DNA from: Cordylochernes scorpioides
Taxonomy: Eukaryota; Arthropoda; Arachnida; Pseudoscorpiones; Chernetidae
Assembly: GCA_030710605.1 (NCBI GenBank)
Contig: CP092886.1
Span: forward strand, 165,818,573 to 165,882,572
Length of the DNA: 64,000 nt
Reading direction: 5' to 3'
Each line of letters begins with the position of its first letter. Position 1 is the first letter of the stretch. Under the pieces are notes generated by a model, which saw nothing but the letters and a program-made list of their open reading frames with translations, did not search any database and was not told the DNA's origin. Shown piece by piece: positions 53,496 through 63,472 of this stretch. Position numbers and translations under genes: made by a program.

Positions 53496-54849
53496 TCTTA
53501 CCACGTTACCTTGTTTTTCCTTTGAATTAACGTTGTGGCGGGCACTGAAACGTCTCTAGTTTTTTTATTGTGTAAGCGGCTTGCAGTGTCGCTACACAAA
53601 TCCATTCCAAGCTTTAACAAACTTTCTTTCTTAGGCATGTCAAGATCCCAGTCTAAAAGATCAAAACGAGAGAATCATTCCTTAGTAATTGACTTTTAAA
53701 TCACAGTTAGTTTAACAAATCCTAATTTTTAAAACTCTTCATAATCCATTAACTAATAAACCCCCTTAAAATAACTGACGTATTTTAAACATAAGTTTTG
53801 ATCTAAACACAACGCGCGTCAACCTATTTTTTAAATATAGATTTCTTAATTCATTTAGGTCTATCATATTTAACAAGGCATTTAAACCACAAACACAAGG
53901 ATCTAATCAAGAAATGTACAGCCTAATAACAGGAAGACATTGGTATAAGCATTCAAAAAAGGGTCTGCACATCTTCTTCAATAAAAATAAAACATAACTT
54001 ATCATCAATCTTCTTGGAATCTTGTAAAAAGCCAAAAACCTCTAGTGAACTAACAGTTATACTCACTTGCAATATTTATCTAAATCCCTAGCTTTTTCTT
54101 TAAGTAATTCTAGACTCTGTTTCACACACAAAATCGCTTTCAGCAGGTCATTACCATTCTTGGTTACTGTTCTTAAAAATAACAAGTAATTTAATTTAGA
54201 GTCATCGCATATTAAACTACAGTTTGAAACAGAAATCTTTTTATTTTATTTTATTCAACATCAATTTAAAGGCTAAATACTACAAAAATAGATGTTTGCT
54301 CATCTCCGCTTAAATCGAAGTCTTTGGGATGTTAACCCCAGCCAACGTTATATAGAATACGGTGGTAGTAATCAACCGTTGGATCTGTAGAAGCATTCCC
54401 GTCTCTATACAGCCAGACACGATGTCGTCTGCGCTGCTGCTGTAAGGCTAAGCTCCTTATCGATCTGCTGCTCTCCGTCCTTGTTGTTGTTGTAAGGAAG
54501 CCTTCAGCACTTCTTGGATTGAGATTTCCTTATCGACTGAGCGCTTGTTGTTGCTCCTCTAATAGATCTTATGAAATCGAAGACGCCCCTGTCTGAGAAT
54601 CATAGCTCGAAACCATGATATAGAGGTTGTTTTTTGAAATTTCTAAATATAGCGTTATGGCACATCTTTTTATCACCACTCGTGTATTCTGCATAGTGGT
54701 AATAAACAAAGTACATTGTGGTTACGGTATTGGTTAATGCACTTTTGAAGGGGAAAGAGCCTCCTTCAGGCGCACGAATACCATCCTCCCGCAATTCTGC
54801 GCTATACATAATACGCGTATATGTACCATAAGATGTACCTCTCTCTTTA
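53496..54849. other. Non-coding stretch
   Basis: AT-rich to 54290; 54330-54600 is GC-richer with CTGCTGCTG and TTGTTGTTG runs but no ORF of note. Part of family B-related sequence may begin near 54655 (a TTATCACCACTCG segment). Confidence 0.45.
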
Positions 54850-55180
54850 TAATGTCTTAAAACAATGCATTTTCTTTATCACCACAGTACAAAACGTAAT
54901 GGTGATGATAAAGAAAGAGCCACAACACCAGTTTTGGAAAATTTAGACAAAAGTCAACCTGCATACCATGTTTTTGGGTTATGAAGATCATCATTACAGG
55001 AGAAGTTTTTTATTTTATAACGTCATACCAGAGGAAATATGAAATCAGTCGAATTTTCTAAAAAGGTGTTTAAACTAGTGAACAGGCTAGGATAAAACAT
55101 AAAGTTGTGGCTCCTTCTTTATTAAAGCCATTACGTTTTTTACTGGGGTGATAAAATGCATTGTCTTAACGCACTTTTAA
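54850..55180 (-). repeat. Ribozyme-bearing repeat family B, foldback copy
   Basis: Inverted arms (54856-54930 and 55103-55172: GTCTTAAAACAATGCATTTT, CCATTACGTTTT, GAGCCACAAC) enclose the conserved CACAACACCAGTTTTGG and a decayed hammerhead: on the minus strand UGAUGA, UCUUCAUAACCC, AAAAACAUGGUAU. The GAAA has become AAAA, so it should not cleave. Closest to 62758-63472. Confidence 0.6.
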
Positions 55181-56258
55181 AAGGAAGTGCTTCTTTTGGT
55201 TACATGTGAATACCATTCTTCCGCAATTATATATGTATATGTTGTTTTTTATAAATGGTAGTGCAAAATAGAAAAATGAAGCGTATTTATAGTTTTTTTT
55301 TATTTTCTCACGTGCATATTGTGTTTCAATGTAATAAATTATATGCTTCATTATTGCTATAATCATTTCTATAAAGATAAACTAGAAAATGATCATTATA
55401 ATTATAGTTTCTTAATGAGTTTAAGGCTTTATTTTTTTGCATAATGTTTTATAGTGTATGTCTTGATTTTTTGCAAAATGATTTTGCTGTTGATTCAAAC
55501 CTTTACTAACTTAGTCTCGGCATCATTATCTATTTCTTTTCAAATATATTTCTGAGATTAGTTTACACAACGATATGTGTTTTGAATGTTTATTGCTTGA
55601 GGGAAGTTCAGAAATTTTGGCACGTTTCTATTAAAGAAAGCCAAATCTAATTTTTTCACATTATTTCATTTGTGCATATTGGCAAAACATCTTTCAGATG
55701 TGTGTTTTTATATGCATCTTTACGAGCTAAGTTATACGTGGCAACAATTGGCGCGCGCGCACACACACAAAAATATTTATCCACATAAACGCACGCGTTT
55801 CAGGATAATATATTTGACATGATTTGAAATGTAAGAAAACAAAAATATCAGGTTAAGAGAAAAACATTTCCTCATCGTGAAGATAAAAGTGGCAAGTTTC
55901 TTGCACCATATGTCGTAAAAAATAAATTAATCGTTGAATCGTAGAAATAATTTTTTAAAAATAAACGATTAGTTAATGTTTATTCTGACAGATGGCACTA
56001 GACATTATCAACTTCTAGTTTCACGATCAGGGGAGATGCCTTAATTTATCAACTTGATCCCACAACAATTTCACTTTTGTGATACTTTTCAAAAATATTG
56101 GCAAAACAGTGTGACAAAATATTCATTTTTTTCTTTTTAGAAGGGTGAAGATAATTTTGTAGTTCAGCATGTAGTTAAAGGAATTGAACTTTAAACTGCC
56201 ATTAAGAAAATCAGCTCTTCGAAAAAAAAAGCATTTTATATAATAATTTGCTTAATGG
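55181..56258. other. AT-rich DNA with a family A-like fragment
   Basis: 55855-56075 contains ATTTCCTCATCGTGAAG, TGACAGATGGCACTAGAC and TCACGATCAGGGGAGATGCC, resembling the 57783-57927 palindrome of family A but without a ribozyme core. No gene. Confidence 0.5.
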
Positions 56259-56261
56259 TTG

Positions 56262-57090
56262 TTTAGATCGTTGATTCAACGTTGCTATGGTTGCCTAGAC
56301 CATTGATTCAACGTGACTATGATTACCTAGATCGTTGATTCAACGTTGCTATGGTTGCCTAGACCATTGATTTAACGTGGCTATGATTACTTAGATCATT
56401 AGTTCAACGTGACTATGATTACCTAGATCGTTGATTCAACGTTGCTATGGTTACCTAGACCATTGATTCAACGTGACTATGATTATCTAGACCATTAGTT
56501 CAACGTGACTATGAATACCTAGATCGTTGATTCAACGTGACTATGATTGCTTAGACCATTGATTCAACGTTGCTATGGTTGCCTAGATCATTGATTCAAC
56601 GTGGCTATGATTACTTAGACCATTAGTTCAACGTGACTATTGTTGCCTAGACCATTAGTTCAACATGACTATGATTACCTAAACCATAGGGTCAACGTGA
56701 CTATGATTGCCTAGACCATTGATCCAAGGTGACTATGATTGGCTTGAGCCTTTATCCAAACTGACTATGATTGCCTGGATCAGGGATCGGTAAACCTTTG
56801 AGTAGGAAGAGTAAAAAATTACAATTTACAAAATTTCAAAGTTTTTAAAGAGCCACAAAACTTTTTTCTTGCCAAAAATAAATAGTACTCGCATAAATAA
56901 TATTTGAGTATGGAACTATATAAAGAGCCGCATGTGGCTCGCCATCCGCAGTTTGCCGAACCCTGGCCTAGACCATTGGTTAAACACGTGACTAAGATAA
57001 CCTCAACCATTGATTAAACGTGACTATGATTGCCTAGACCATTGATTCAATGGGACTATGATCACCTTGAACCTTGATCCAATGTGACTG
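56262..57090 (+). repeat. 32-bp minisatellite, about 20 units, split by a hAT MITE
   Basis: Unit CCTAGACCATTGATTCAACG plus TGACTATGATTA, 32 bp. Variants alternate CCATTGATT/TCGTTGATT and TGACTATGATT/TTGCTATGGTT. Runs 56262-56780 and 56966-57090, diverging towards the right. Non-coding. Confidence 0.92.
56781..56965. mobile_element. hAT-type MITE inside the minisatellite
   Basis: 185 bp with imperfect TIRs CAGGGATCGGTAAACC and TTTGCCGAACCCTG. 8-bp duplication of minisatellite sequence: GCCTGGAT (56773-56780) and GCCTAGAC (56966-56973). Interior has AGAGCCACAAAAC and AGAGCCGCATGTGGCTCGCC, typical of hAT non-autonomous elements. Confidence 0.85.
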
Positions 57091-57782
57091 TTGCAGCTCG
57101 AGGTTCCGGGGCGGAGGGGGAGGGGCGATCCGGAGGAGGACATGGACTGCAACTTCTGAAGCGCTTCGTGCATCATGCACCACAATTAAATATGCAATGT
57201 AAGGATATTTTCTTTTCATTTTTGCATCATATATTCATTTTACCATAAATCTAAGACAAATGAATTATAAACAAAATGTTATTTTTTAAAACAAATTATG
57301 TGAGAGAGAAATATCCACAAAAAGTAACATATTAATACATTTTGTCAAAAGATAAACATATTATAAGATTAGAGGGTTCATTTTGAAAAGGATGACCGTG
57401 AGTCACCAGAACGTCAGGAATAAAGAAAATAAAATACTGTAGTGTAAAATAAATCATATTTCTAGCTATAGTCGGATTGATTGATTTTTTAGATGATTCA
57501 TTACATCAATTGATTTGGACAAAAGCACACTTCCTATTTGGGTTAAATAACTTCCATTATATGTAAATATTATCTTGAAACCTTTAGAAACACTTAGAAC
57601 TCTATTGTCTACTGTAGAGAAATATGGAATAGAAATTTTCATTATTTTAGAAGATGCCATTTTTCATCTTTATCTAAATTGTATCTGTATCAAAATTTGT
57701 TTTTCAAACAGAAATAATATAATATATTCTTCTCTCAATATATAATAAGTATTTAAAATATGTATATAATAATGTTATGGAA
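57091..57782. other. Non-coding stretch
   Basis: 57095-57180 is GC-rich (GGGGCGGAGGGGGAGGGG); the rest AT-rich. No gene recognised. Confidence 0.5.
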
Positions 57783-58010
57783 AAGGCATCTCCTTATCGT
57801 GCAACTGAAAATTGCTGATGGCTTGCGCCATCTATCGAAATAAATATCAACTATTCTCCTTGATTTTTAATTAATGGCGCAAGCCATCAGCAACTTTCAG
57901 TTGCACGATAAGAAGATGCCTTTTTCATAATTTATGCACCTTATCCCAGTTCAATATCACATTTGTACTATTTTTTCACATATAATAATGTGTATATAAA
58001 AATTGTATTT
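57783..58010. repeat. Family A fragment arranged as a palindrome
   Basis: Arms 57783-57831 and 57872-57927 (AAGGCATCTCCTTATCGTGC mirrored; GATGGCTTGCGCCATC) with about 40 bp between. The right arm and following sequence (CACATTTGTACTATTTTTTC) repeat at 58764-58885, bracketing the hammerhead at 58641. Confidence 0.75.
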
Positions 58011-58029
58011 ATTATTAATTTGTTAACGT

Positions 58030-58120
58030 GATAATCCTGTTAAAGAACTGACAAGTCCGAAAGCTTGAAAATAAAAAGTTGCACAAGAAACTTAACCCTG
58101 GAAGCTTTATTTATTTTATA
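58030..58120 (+). ncRNA. Family C hammerhead-like relic
   Basis: CCUGUUAAAGA, ACUGACAAGUCCGAAAGC, UUG, then AAUAAAAAGUUGCACAAG and CCCTGGAAGC. GAAAGC is conserved but the CUGANGA core is not. Confidence 0.3.
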
Positions 58121-58589
58121 ATATCTAAAGTGTATGTTCAAATGCGGAAAAAAAAGGATTTCTATTTATAAGATCATCAAAACGCTTATTCTTTTTGCAT
58201 TAAAAGTTGCATGTATATATCATATAATTAAAAATAGATACATTTGAATAAATATTTTATAAAATGGGTAAATTATTTCGCAACAAGTCTTTTTTATGGA
58301 CAAAAAGCAAATAAAGGAAACTCATTGGGAAAGGATTTTTCTCATTAATATAGTAGTTTGTTTTGAAAATAGAGCAATCTATAAATAGATCTTTAATTAA
58401 AAAGGCAAATATATTGGATCAAAAAATAATTTATTTACCTATATTTCGGTTGGCTGAACGCCAGCCATTTTCAAGGTATAACAACGTATTTATGTCAACA
58501 ACAAACTTGATTAGTTTTATATATATATATTGTAAATTTTTTCACATTGATTCTAGTTTTCACCCAATTCAGGCCTTAACTACCCGTTT

Positions 58590-58890
58590 CATGATTTTTC
58601 AGGATGCCTGAATGACCAGTATTTTGGTCGTTGAGATACAGCTTGCACCACGCTGACGAGGGCCAACAGCCCGAAACGCGTACGTGGTTAGCTTTTCTTG
58701 ATTAATCAAGAATGGGTATTTGGTCAATTCTGGAATAATTAACGAATAGTTGATATTTATTCCGATAGATGGCGCAAGCCATCATCAAATTTCAGTTGCC
58801 CGATAAGGAAATGCCCTTTTTTATTTATGAACCTTATCGCAGTACAATATCACATTTGTACTATTTTTTCATATATAAATACGTTTTTAT
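58590..58890 (+). repeat. Ribozyme-bearing repeat family A unit
   Basis: AGGATGCCTGAATGACCAGT, a hammerhead (58641-58692), GCTTTTCTTGATTAATCAAG, GATAGATGGCGCAAGCCATC, CCGATAAGGAAATGCC. Same order as 60840-61085. Confidence 0.8.
58641..58692 (+). ncRNA. Hammerhead ribozyme motif, type I (family A)
   Basis: Stem I 5' arm GCUUGCACCACG; core CUGACGA (58653-58659); stem II GGGCCAACAGCCC (perfect 4 bp); GAAA (58673-58676); minimal stem III ACGCGU; cleavage after GUA (58682); stem I 3' arm CGUGGUUAGC pairing ACCACG. All core bases conserved. Confidence 0.78.
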
Positions 58891-59089
58891 ACCTTCCAAA
58901 AGGCTGGCGTTTAGCCACACAACTGACATACTAGAAAATAAATCAATTTTTGATCTAATATATGCCTTTTTTATTATAGTATTTAATGTAATATTTTATT
59001 TTAAAATTACAGAAGCACAAAGTCTATCAGATTATTGTGCTATATTAGAATTATTCACATATATATATCTTTTTTTTTTTTGGTCTCAG

Positions 59090-59290
59090 TGGTACAGCCT
59101 ACTCCACGCTGACGAACGCCAACAGCGCGAAACGCGTTCGTGAATGGCTTTTCTTGATTTATCAATAAATTGGCTTGGCCAAATATCAGGGAACAGGCTA
59201 AATCAATTTTAGTTGAATTCTATTCCACCGGATGGCGTTCTGCCTTCTGAAAAGCACATGTGCTCCTGGTCAGGATATGCCTTTATTATT
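59090..59290 (+). repeat. Ribozyme-bearing repeat family A unit
   Basis: Hammerhead motif, GGCTTTTCTTGATTTATC, GGCCAAATATCAGGGAACAG, CGGATGGCGTTCTGCC, GTCAGGATATGCC. Followed directly by a family D copy. Confidence 0.75.
59096..59149 (+). ncRNA. Hammerhead ribozyme motif, type I (family A)
   Basis: Stem I 5' arm AGCCUACUCCACG; core CUGACGA (59109-59115); stem II ACGCCAACAGCGC (GC closing but A-C mismatch); GAAA (59129-59132); ACGCGU; cleavage after GUU; stem I 3' arm CGUGAAUGGCU. Some stem mismatches. Confidence 0.65.
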
Positions 59291-59317
59291 TTTAATAACA
59301 AAATTCGAAACTATTTT

Positions 59318-59515
59318 AAACGCGTAAGTTAATCTACCATACCATGGTAGATTAAACTCGCGAAACCGCTGGAAGGGTTCACCACTGATGAGCCAGGCCC
59401 TCCCTTTAATTTTTCCATTGCAGTAAGGGCAGTAGAAATTGTTTAATTTCAAAAAGAACCTTACGCGTTTAAAATAGTTTCGAATTTTGATAACAGATGG
59501 CGCGCTAGTGCATCA
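59318..59515 (-). repeat. Dispersed repeat family D copy
   Basis: TTAATCTACCATACCATGGT, GCGAAACCGCTGGAAGGG, CACTGATGAGCCAGGCCC, AATTTTGATAACAGATGGCG. Inverse of 62155-62335. Confidence 0.88.
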
Positions 59516-60028
59516 TTTTAAATATATATCTTTAATTATTTACACGAAGAATTATTAGTCATTTATAAATCTGTGTACAAATAGCTCTAAACTTGCCAAA
59601 GTTTTCATAAGATTGAGTATATACAGAAAGATGGCATTATGTGAAAGTAAGCAAGTACAATTTGGTTAGTCAGAGGGCAAGCCATATGAGAACTGTAAAT
59701 GTGTTCACTTATTGGTGTATCTTCATTGGTAAATAACAACACAATGGAGGCATACACATATTACTTAATGCTATTTTATTTCTATATTTGTGAATGTAAA
59801 ATTGATTTGTGCAGAATCCTTCACCACAAACTTCCCCTGGCCAATTTACCTCAAATCTATCCAAAAACCTTATCCTTTCAACCATATTCCTTATGTAGGT
59901 AATTAGTACTCTCTGAAACACTTAGTACTAAATATTGATGTTTTTATTATAATTTTATTCATATTTTGTGTTTTTTTGAAAAAAAGGCTTTTGAAAATAT
60001 AGTCACACGATATATTGATATATATATA

Positions 60029-60238
60029 TACTCATTGACAAAACTTAAGGAAGTGAAAAGTCTTTGATGTCGCCGGTAATAATTTTTTAATTAAATGAGA
60101 GTCAGAGGCAATTTTTCTACACTTGGTTATCTCGTGTCTTCAATAAAGGTCACTGTAATATCTTTCAGAGTTATTGTCTCAATCCCGATATACAGGTTAT
60201 AAGGAACATCTCCCTTAAGTTTTGTCTCCATGAATGTA
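60029..60238 (+). mobile_element. MITE family M, full copy
   Basis: Left TIR ACTCATTGACAAAACTTAAG, right TIR CCCTTAAGTTTTGTCTCCATGA region, interior as in the 48870 copy plus GAGTCAGAGGCAATTTTTC. Followed by a short family D piece (60258-60320). Confidence 0.8.
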
Positions 60239-60411
60239 GGTCGAAAATACTTACAATTAAAACTAGCGAAACTGTTGTAGGAGTTCACCACTGATGAGCC
60301 AAGCCCTCTCAATATTATTTTACATTGCAAAAATGATATTTGGGTTTAATACAAAATTCTGAAGAAAAAATTAAATTTAAATGGACATTTTGCTGGGAGA
60401 TATTGAACTAT

Positions 60412-60590
60412 AACAATAAAGTCGCCTCTCTCGTCAAAATAAACGCCAAAACTAGTTGCTATCCATTGACCTTCTCTGCACACTAGCGGCCTCGGGTCGG
60501 TGACAAAGCCACAACACCAGTTTTGGTAAATTGAAAAGATTGCGCTTAGTTTTAACGTCTATTTTGACGGGAGAAATGACCTTTTTATAT
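60412..60590 (+). repeat. Family B remnant without ribozyme
   Basis: AAGTCGCCTCTCTCGTCAAA, CACTAGCGGCCTCGGGTCGG, AGCCACAACACCAGTTTTGG, then a jump to AACGTCTATTTTGACGGGAG, the inverted start. The hammerhead part is deleted between the two. Confidence 0.75.
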
Positions 60591-60645
60591 AGAAATTGGT
60601 TTTACAGATAGCTTCTATTGAAAAAATAAGAAAAATAGAATATAT

Positions 60646-61085
60646 CATGGAACAAGTTAAATCAACGTTTAGTCGATTTTTGTTTCACTAGATGGCGCTC
60701 TGCCATCTAAAATGCTTACGTAAGCGATCAAGATAGGCATTTTTTTGTTTTCAATATGAACACTTTATCTTTCTATTTTCTTATTTTTTCACATAAAAAC
60801 CGTATTTACGCAAATTTGGCCTTCAATACCCATTTAATGATTTCTCAGGAAGCCTCTAGGACCAAATATTTGGTCGATGAGGTACCGCCTGCACTCTGAT
60901 GACGGGAGACAACAGCCCGAAACGCGTTCGTGGTTGGCTTTTCTTGACTTATCAAGAAAATGGGTTGGCCAAATAACATGGAACAAGTTAAATCAACGTT
61001 TAGTTGATTTTTCCCACTAGATGGCGCTTTGCTATCTTAAAATGCTCATGTGAGTGGTCAGGAAATGCCTTTTTGTTTCTGATAA
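60646..61085 (+). repeat. Family A partial tandem dimer
   Basis: ATGGAACAAGTTAAATCAAC with the following 105 bp (60646-60754) is repeated at 60978-61085, giving a unit of 332 bp. The hammerhead (60884-60940) lies once, inside the complete unit. Such terminal direct repeats around a ribozyme match retrozyme architecture. Confidence 0.82.
60884..60940 (+). ncRNA. Hammerhead ribozyme-like motif (family A)
   Basis: CUGAUGA (60896-60902), stem II with GGG (60904-60906) and CCC (60916-60918) around an enlarged loop, GAAA (60919-60922), ACGCGU, U, then CGUGGUUGGC. Core intact; stem I has a mismatch next to the core (U in place of G). Confidence 0.6.
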
Positions 61086-61599
61086 CTTCTATTATTCTCT
61101 GAGTCCATGTTTGTAGTCTCTGAGAGCAAGCATCCTGCCGCTATAAACTGAGAGCGTTAATCACCCACCCCCACTCCTGATTACCTGATTATTGTAATAA
61201 CCACTTGAACGCCATTTATATATTCAAGACTGAAGTTTCAAAGCAATATCATTTCCATAATATTCAACATTATCATATATATTCGTGTTTATGTATTTAT
61301 AATATAGTCTTTTTAAAAATATATTTTTCTTTTTGCTCTTTTTTACTGTCTCTCGCTTTCGTATTTTGAAATTTTGTCATCTTTCTGATATCATCATGCG
61401 ATCATATTTTTTTCTTGTCATGAGATTTAAAGCTATTTCGATTTTAGAGAATTATATATACTTTATATAATATATGGTTCTTAATTATATACATATATAA
61501 ATATAGAATTTTGATATTGTGGTACCTACATATATTTTAGAATATTAACATTTAGCCTTTAATGCCTTTTCATTGATTAAAAAACTCTTTGTTGACCTT

Positions 61600-61745
61600 G
61601 ATGTGTCGTTGAAGGATAGCTTGCACACACGCTGACAGTGGTCAATAGCTTGACACTAAAATGAAGCTTACTTTCTTGATTTATAAGTTCGGCTCATCAA
61701 CGTTTAATTGATTTTTAGTCCAAAAGATGGCGCTCTCTCATAAAA
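61600..61745 (+). repeat. Family A, degenerate unit
   Basis: ACACACGCTGACAGTGGTCA, ATAGCTTGACACTAAAATG, TTTCTTGATTTATAAG, AAAAGATGGCGCTCTCTC. The hammerhead core is broken (CUGACAG; GAAA lost). Confidence 0.55.
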
Positions 61746-62084
61746 TAAATAATCAATGTATAGAAATTTGGGTGTGTATTATTCAAATATATATATAAAT
61801 ACCTCTTTTTAGTAGGCATATAGAGAAATAAAATATGTTTATATAGAGTGACCTTTATTAATGTAATTTGTGCAGAACAAAATTCCTCTTCCCTTTTTTG
61901 AATATTCCGGGAATTTTCTCTCACTTGCAAGGAAAAGAAATTCGCAGGTAAATTTTGTTATACTTTTGAATAGAAGGGAACGCGAGAATCATAATATCAA
62001 TATATGTTAAAATATAATATGTATTCTACAAAACTTACATTTATGTAATAATAAAAACGGCCTCCGAGGATGTTTCTTGCTTTA
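61746..62084. other. AT-rich non-coding stretch
   Basis: No gene recognised. Confidence 0.5.
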
Positions 62085-62130
62085 TTTATATATTCTCTCA
62101 AGCTTTCGGATATTTTAGACTCTTCTACAG
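62085..62130 (-). ncRNA. Family C hammerhead-like relic
   Basis: Minus strand CCUGUAGAAGAGUCUAAAAU, AUCCGAAAGCUUGAGAG. Its downstream ACAAGAAACATCCTC-type sequence is mirrored at 62460-62520, so a family D copy (62150-62440) appears to sit between two inverse family C ends. Confidence 0.3.
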
Positions 62131-62149
62131 GGGTGACAAAGTAGATACT

Positions 62150-62440
62150 TCGATGCACTAGCGCGTCATCTGTTATCAAATTACAAAACTATTTTAGACG
62201 CGTAATATTATTTTAAAAAGAAAACAATTTCTACTGCCCTTACTGCAATGGAAAAATTAAAGGGAGGGCCTGGCTCATCAGTGGCGAACCCTCCCAGCGG
62301 TTTCGCCAGTTTAATCTACCATACCGCTGTTATATTGCATTTTTGGAACTTCCTTTTATAGTGATACTGAGATGCTTGACTCTTCGAATGGGTATTTTAG
62401 AGGAACTATGGACATAAGCTTTTAGGACAGCAGAATTACA
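62150..62440 (+). repeat. Dispersed repeat family D, longest uninterrupted copy
   Basis: Serves as the pre-insertion reference for the Jockey target: GCTGTTATATTGCATTTTTG runs through without a break at 62324-62343. Confidence 0.9.
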
Positions 62441-62757
62441 TATAATCCTTTAGAAAGGTTTATAATACTCGAAAGCTTGAGAGAATATATAAATAAACAA
62501 GAAACTTATTCTTGGAGGCCGTTTTTTAATTATTTACACATTTCAGAGGATTCTATCTTTAGAACTCAGATTTATATTGTTGTGTGAGTTGTGCTATATT
62601 TGATACATTTTATCACAATGAAATTTGCTCTATGTAAGTTATGTCATTGTATGTAACAATATTTTGTTGTTTTCAGATCCCCAAAGATGAATTCACTTTT
62701 GCAGCGAACCGATTGTCGGCACTTTTCTGATGCAGTGGAAGTTTTAAATTCCTGGTA

Positions 62758-63472
62758 AAAGACCTCTTTAAATTTGGTTTTCCTTTTTTATTGTAATTAA
62801 AATCAACTGATATGTCATATTCATATATGTGGAAACATTTTATTGTGGTAATTGTTTAATGTGCGCTAATATAATAATGGTACCCATAAAGAGGCAACTC
62901 TCCCTTTTAGATATGCATTAAAACAATGCATTTATCACGCCAGTAAAAAACTCAAATATTATGATATAAGGAATGAGTCACAATACCAGTTTTGGCAAAT
63001 TCAGACAAAACTCAACCTTCTGGGCTATGGCCCTCATCAGTACAGGGATGGCTTCGATTTCATAACATCTTTCGAGAGAAGTTATGACAATGGTCGAATT
63101 TTCTAAAAGGTCTTTAAACTGGTAAAGTGACAGGGCTGGTTTCAAGGCTATAATAAAAGCAGCAGTCGGATTCTATTCATGTATCAAAAGATACGCCATT
63201 CCCATTAATTATGTATTGTATATTGCATATATATTTGAGATATAGTACCCATTAGTTGCATTTTATAGCCTTTTATGATTTTTCGGACAGAAAAATTCTA
63301 CCTCTTTAAATTTGTTCCTTTTTATTGTAAGTAAAATCAACTGATATGTCATATCCGCATGTGTGGAAATATATTTTTGTAGGAATTACTTTAATGTAGC
63401 TATTATAATAAAATTTAGGTACCTACAAAGAGGCACCTCTCCCTTTTAAATATGCATTAAAACAATGCTGTA
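62758..63472 (-). repeat. Ribozyme-bearing repeat family B with terminal direct repeats
   Basis: 62758-62935 and 63297-63472 are direct repeats of about 177 bp (CCTCTTTAAATTTG, AATCAACTGATATGTCAT, AAAGAGGCA, ATGCATTAAAACAATGC), 539 bp apart. The interior has CAATACCAGTTTTGGCAAAT and, on the minus strand, CUGAUGA, GGGCCAUAGCCC, A, GAAGG (63040-63005), a hammerhead that has lost about 14 nt including stem III and the cleavage site. Confidence 0.75.

Noticed and set aside
56262-57090. CRISPR-like array of regular repeats
   Set aside because: There are no unique spacers; units are contiguous 32-bp variants, and the genome is eukaryotic.
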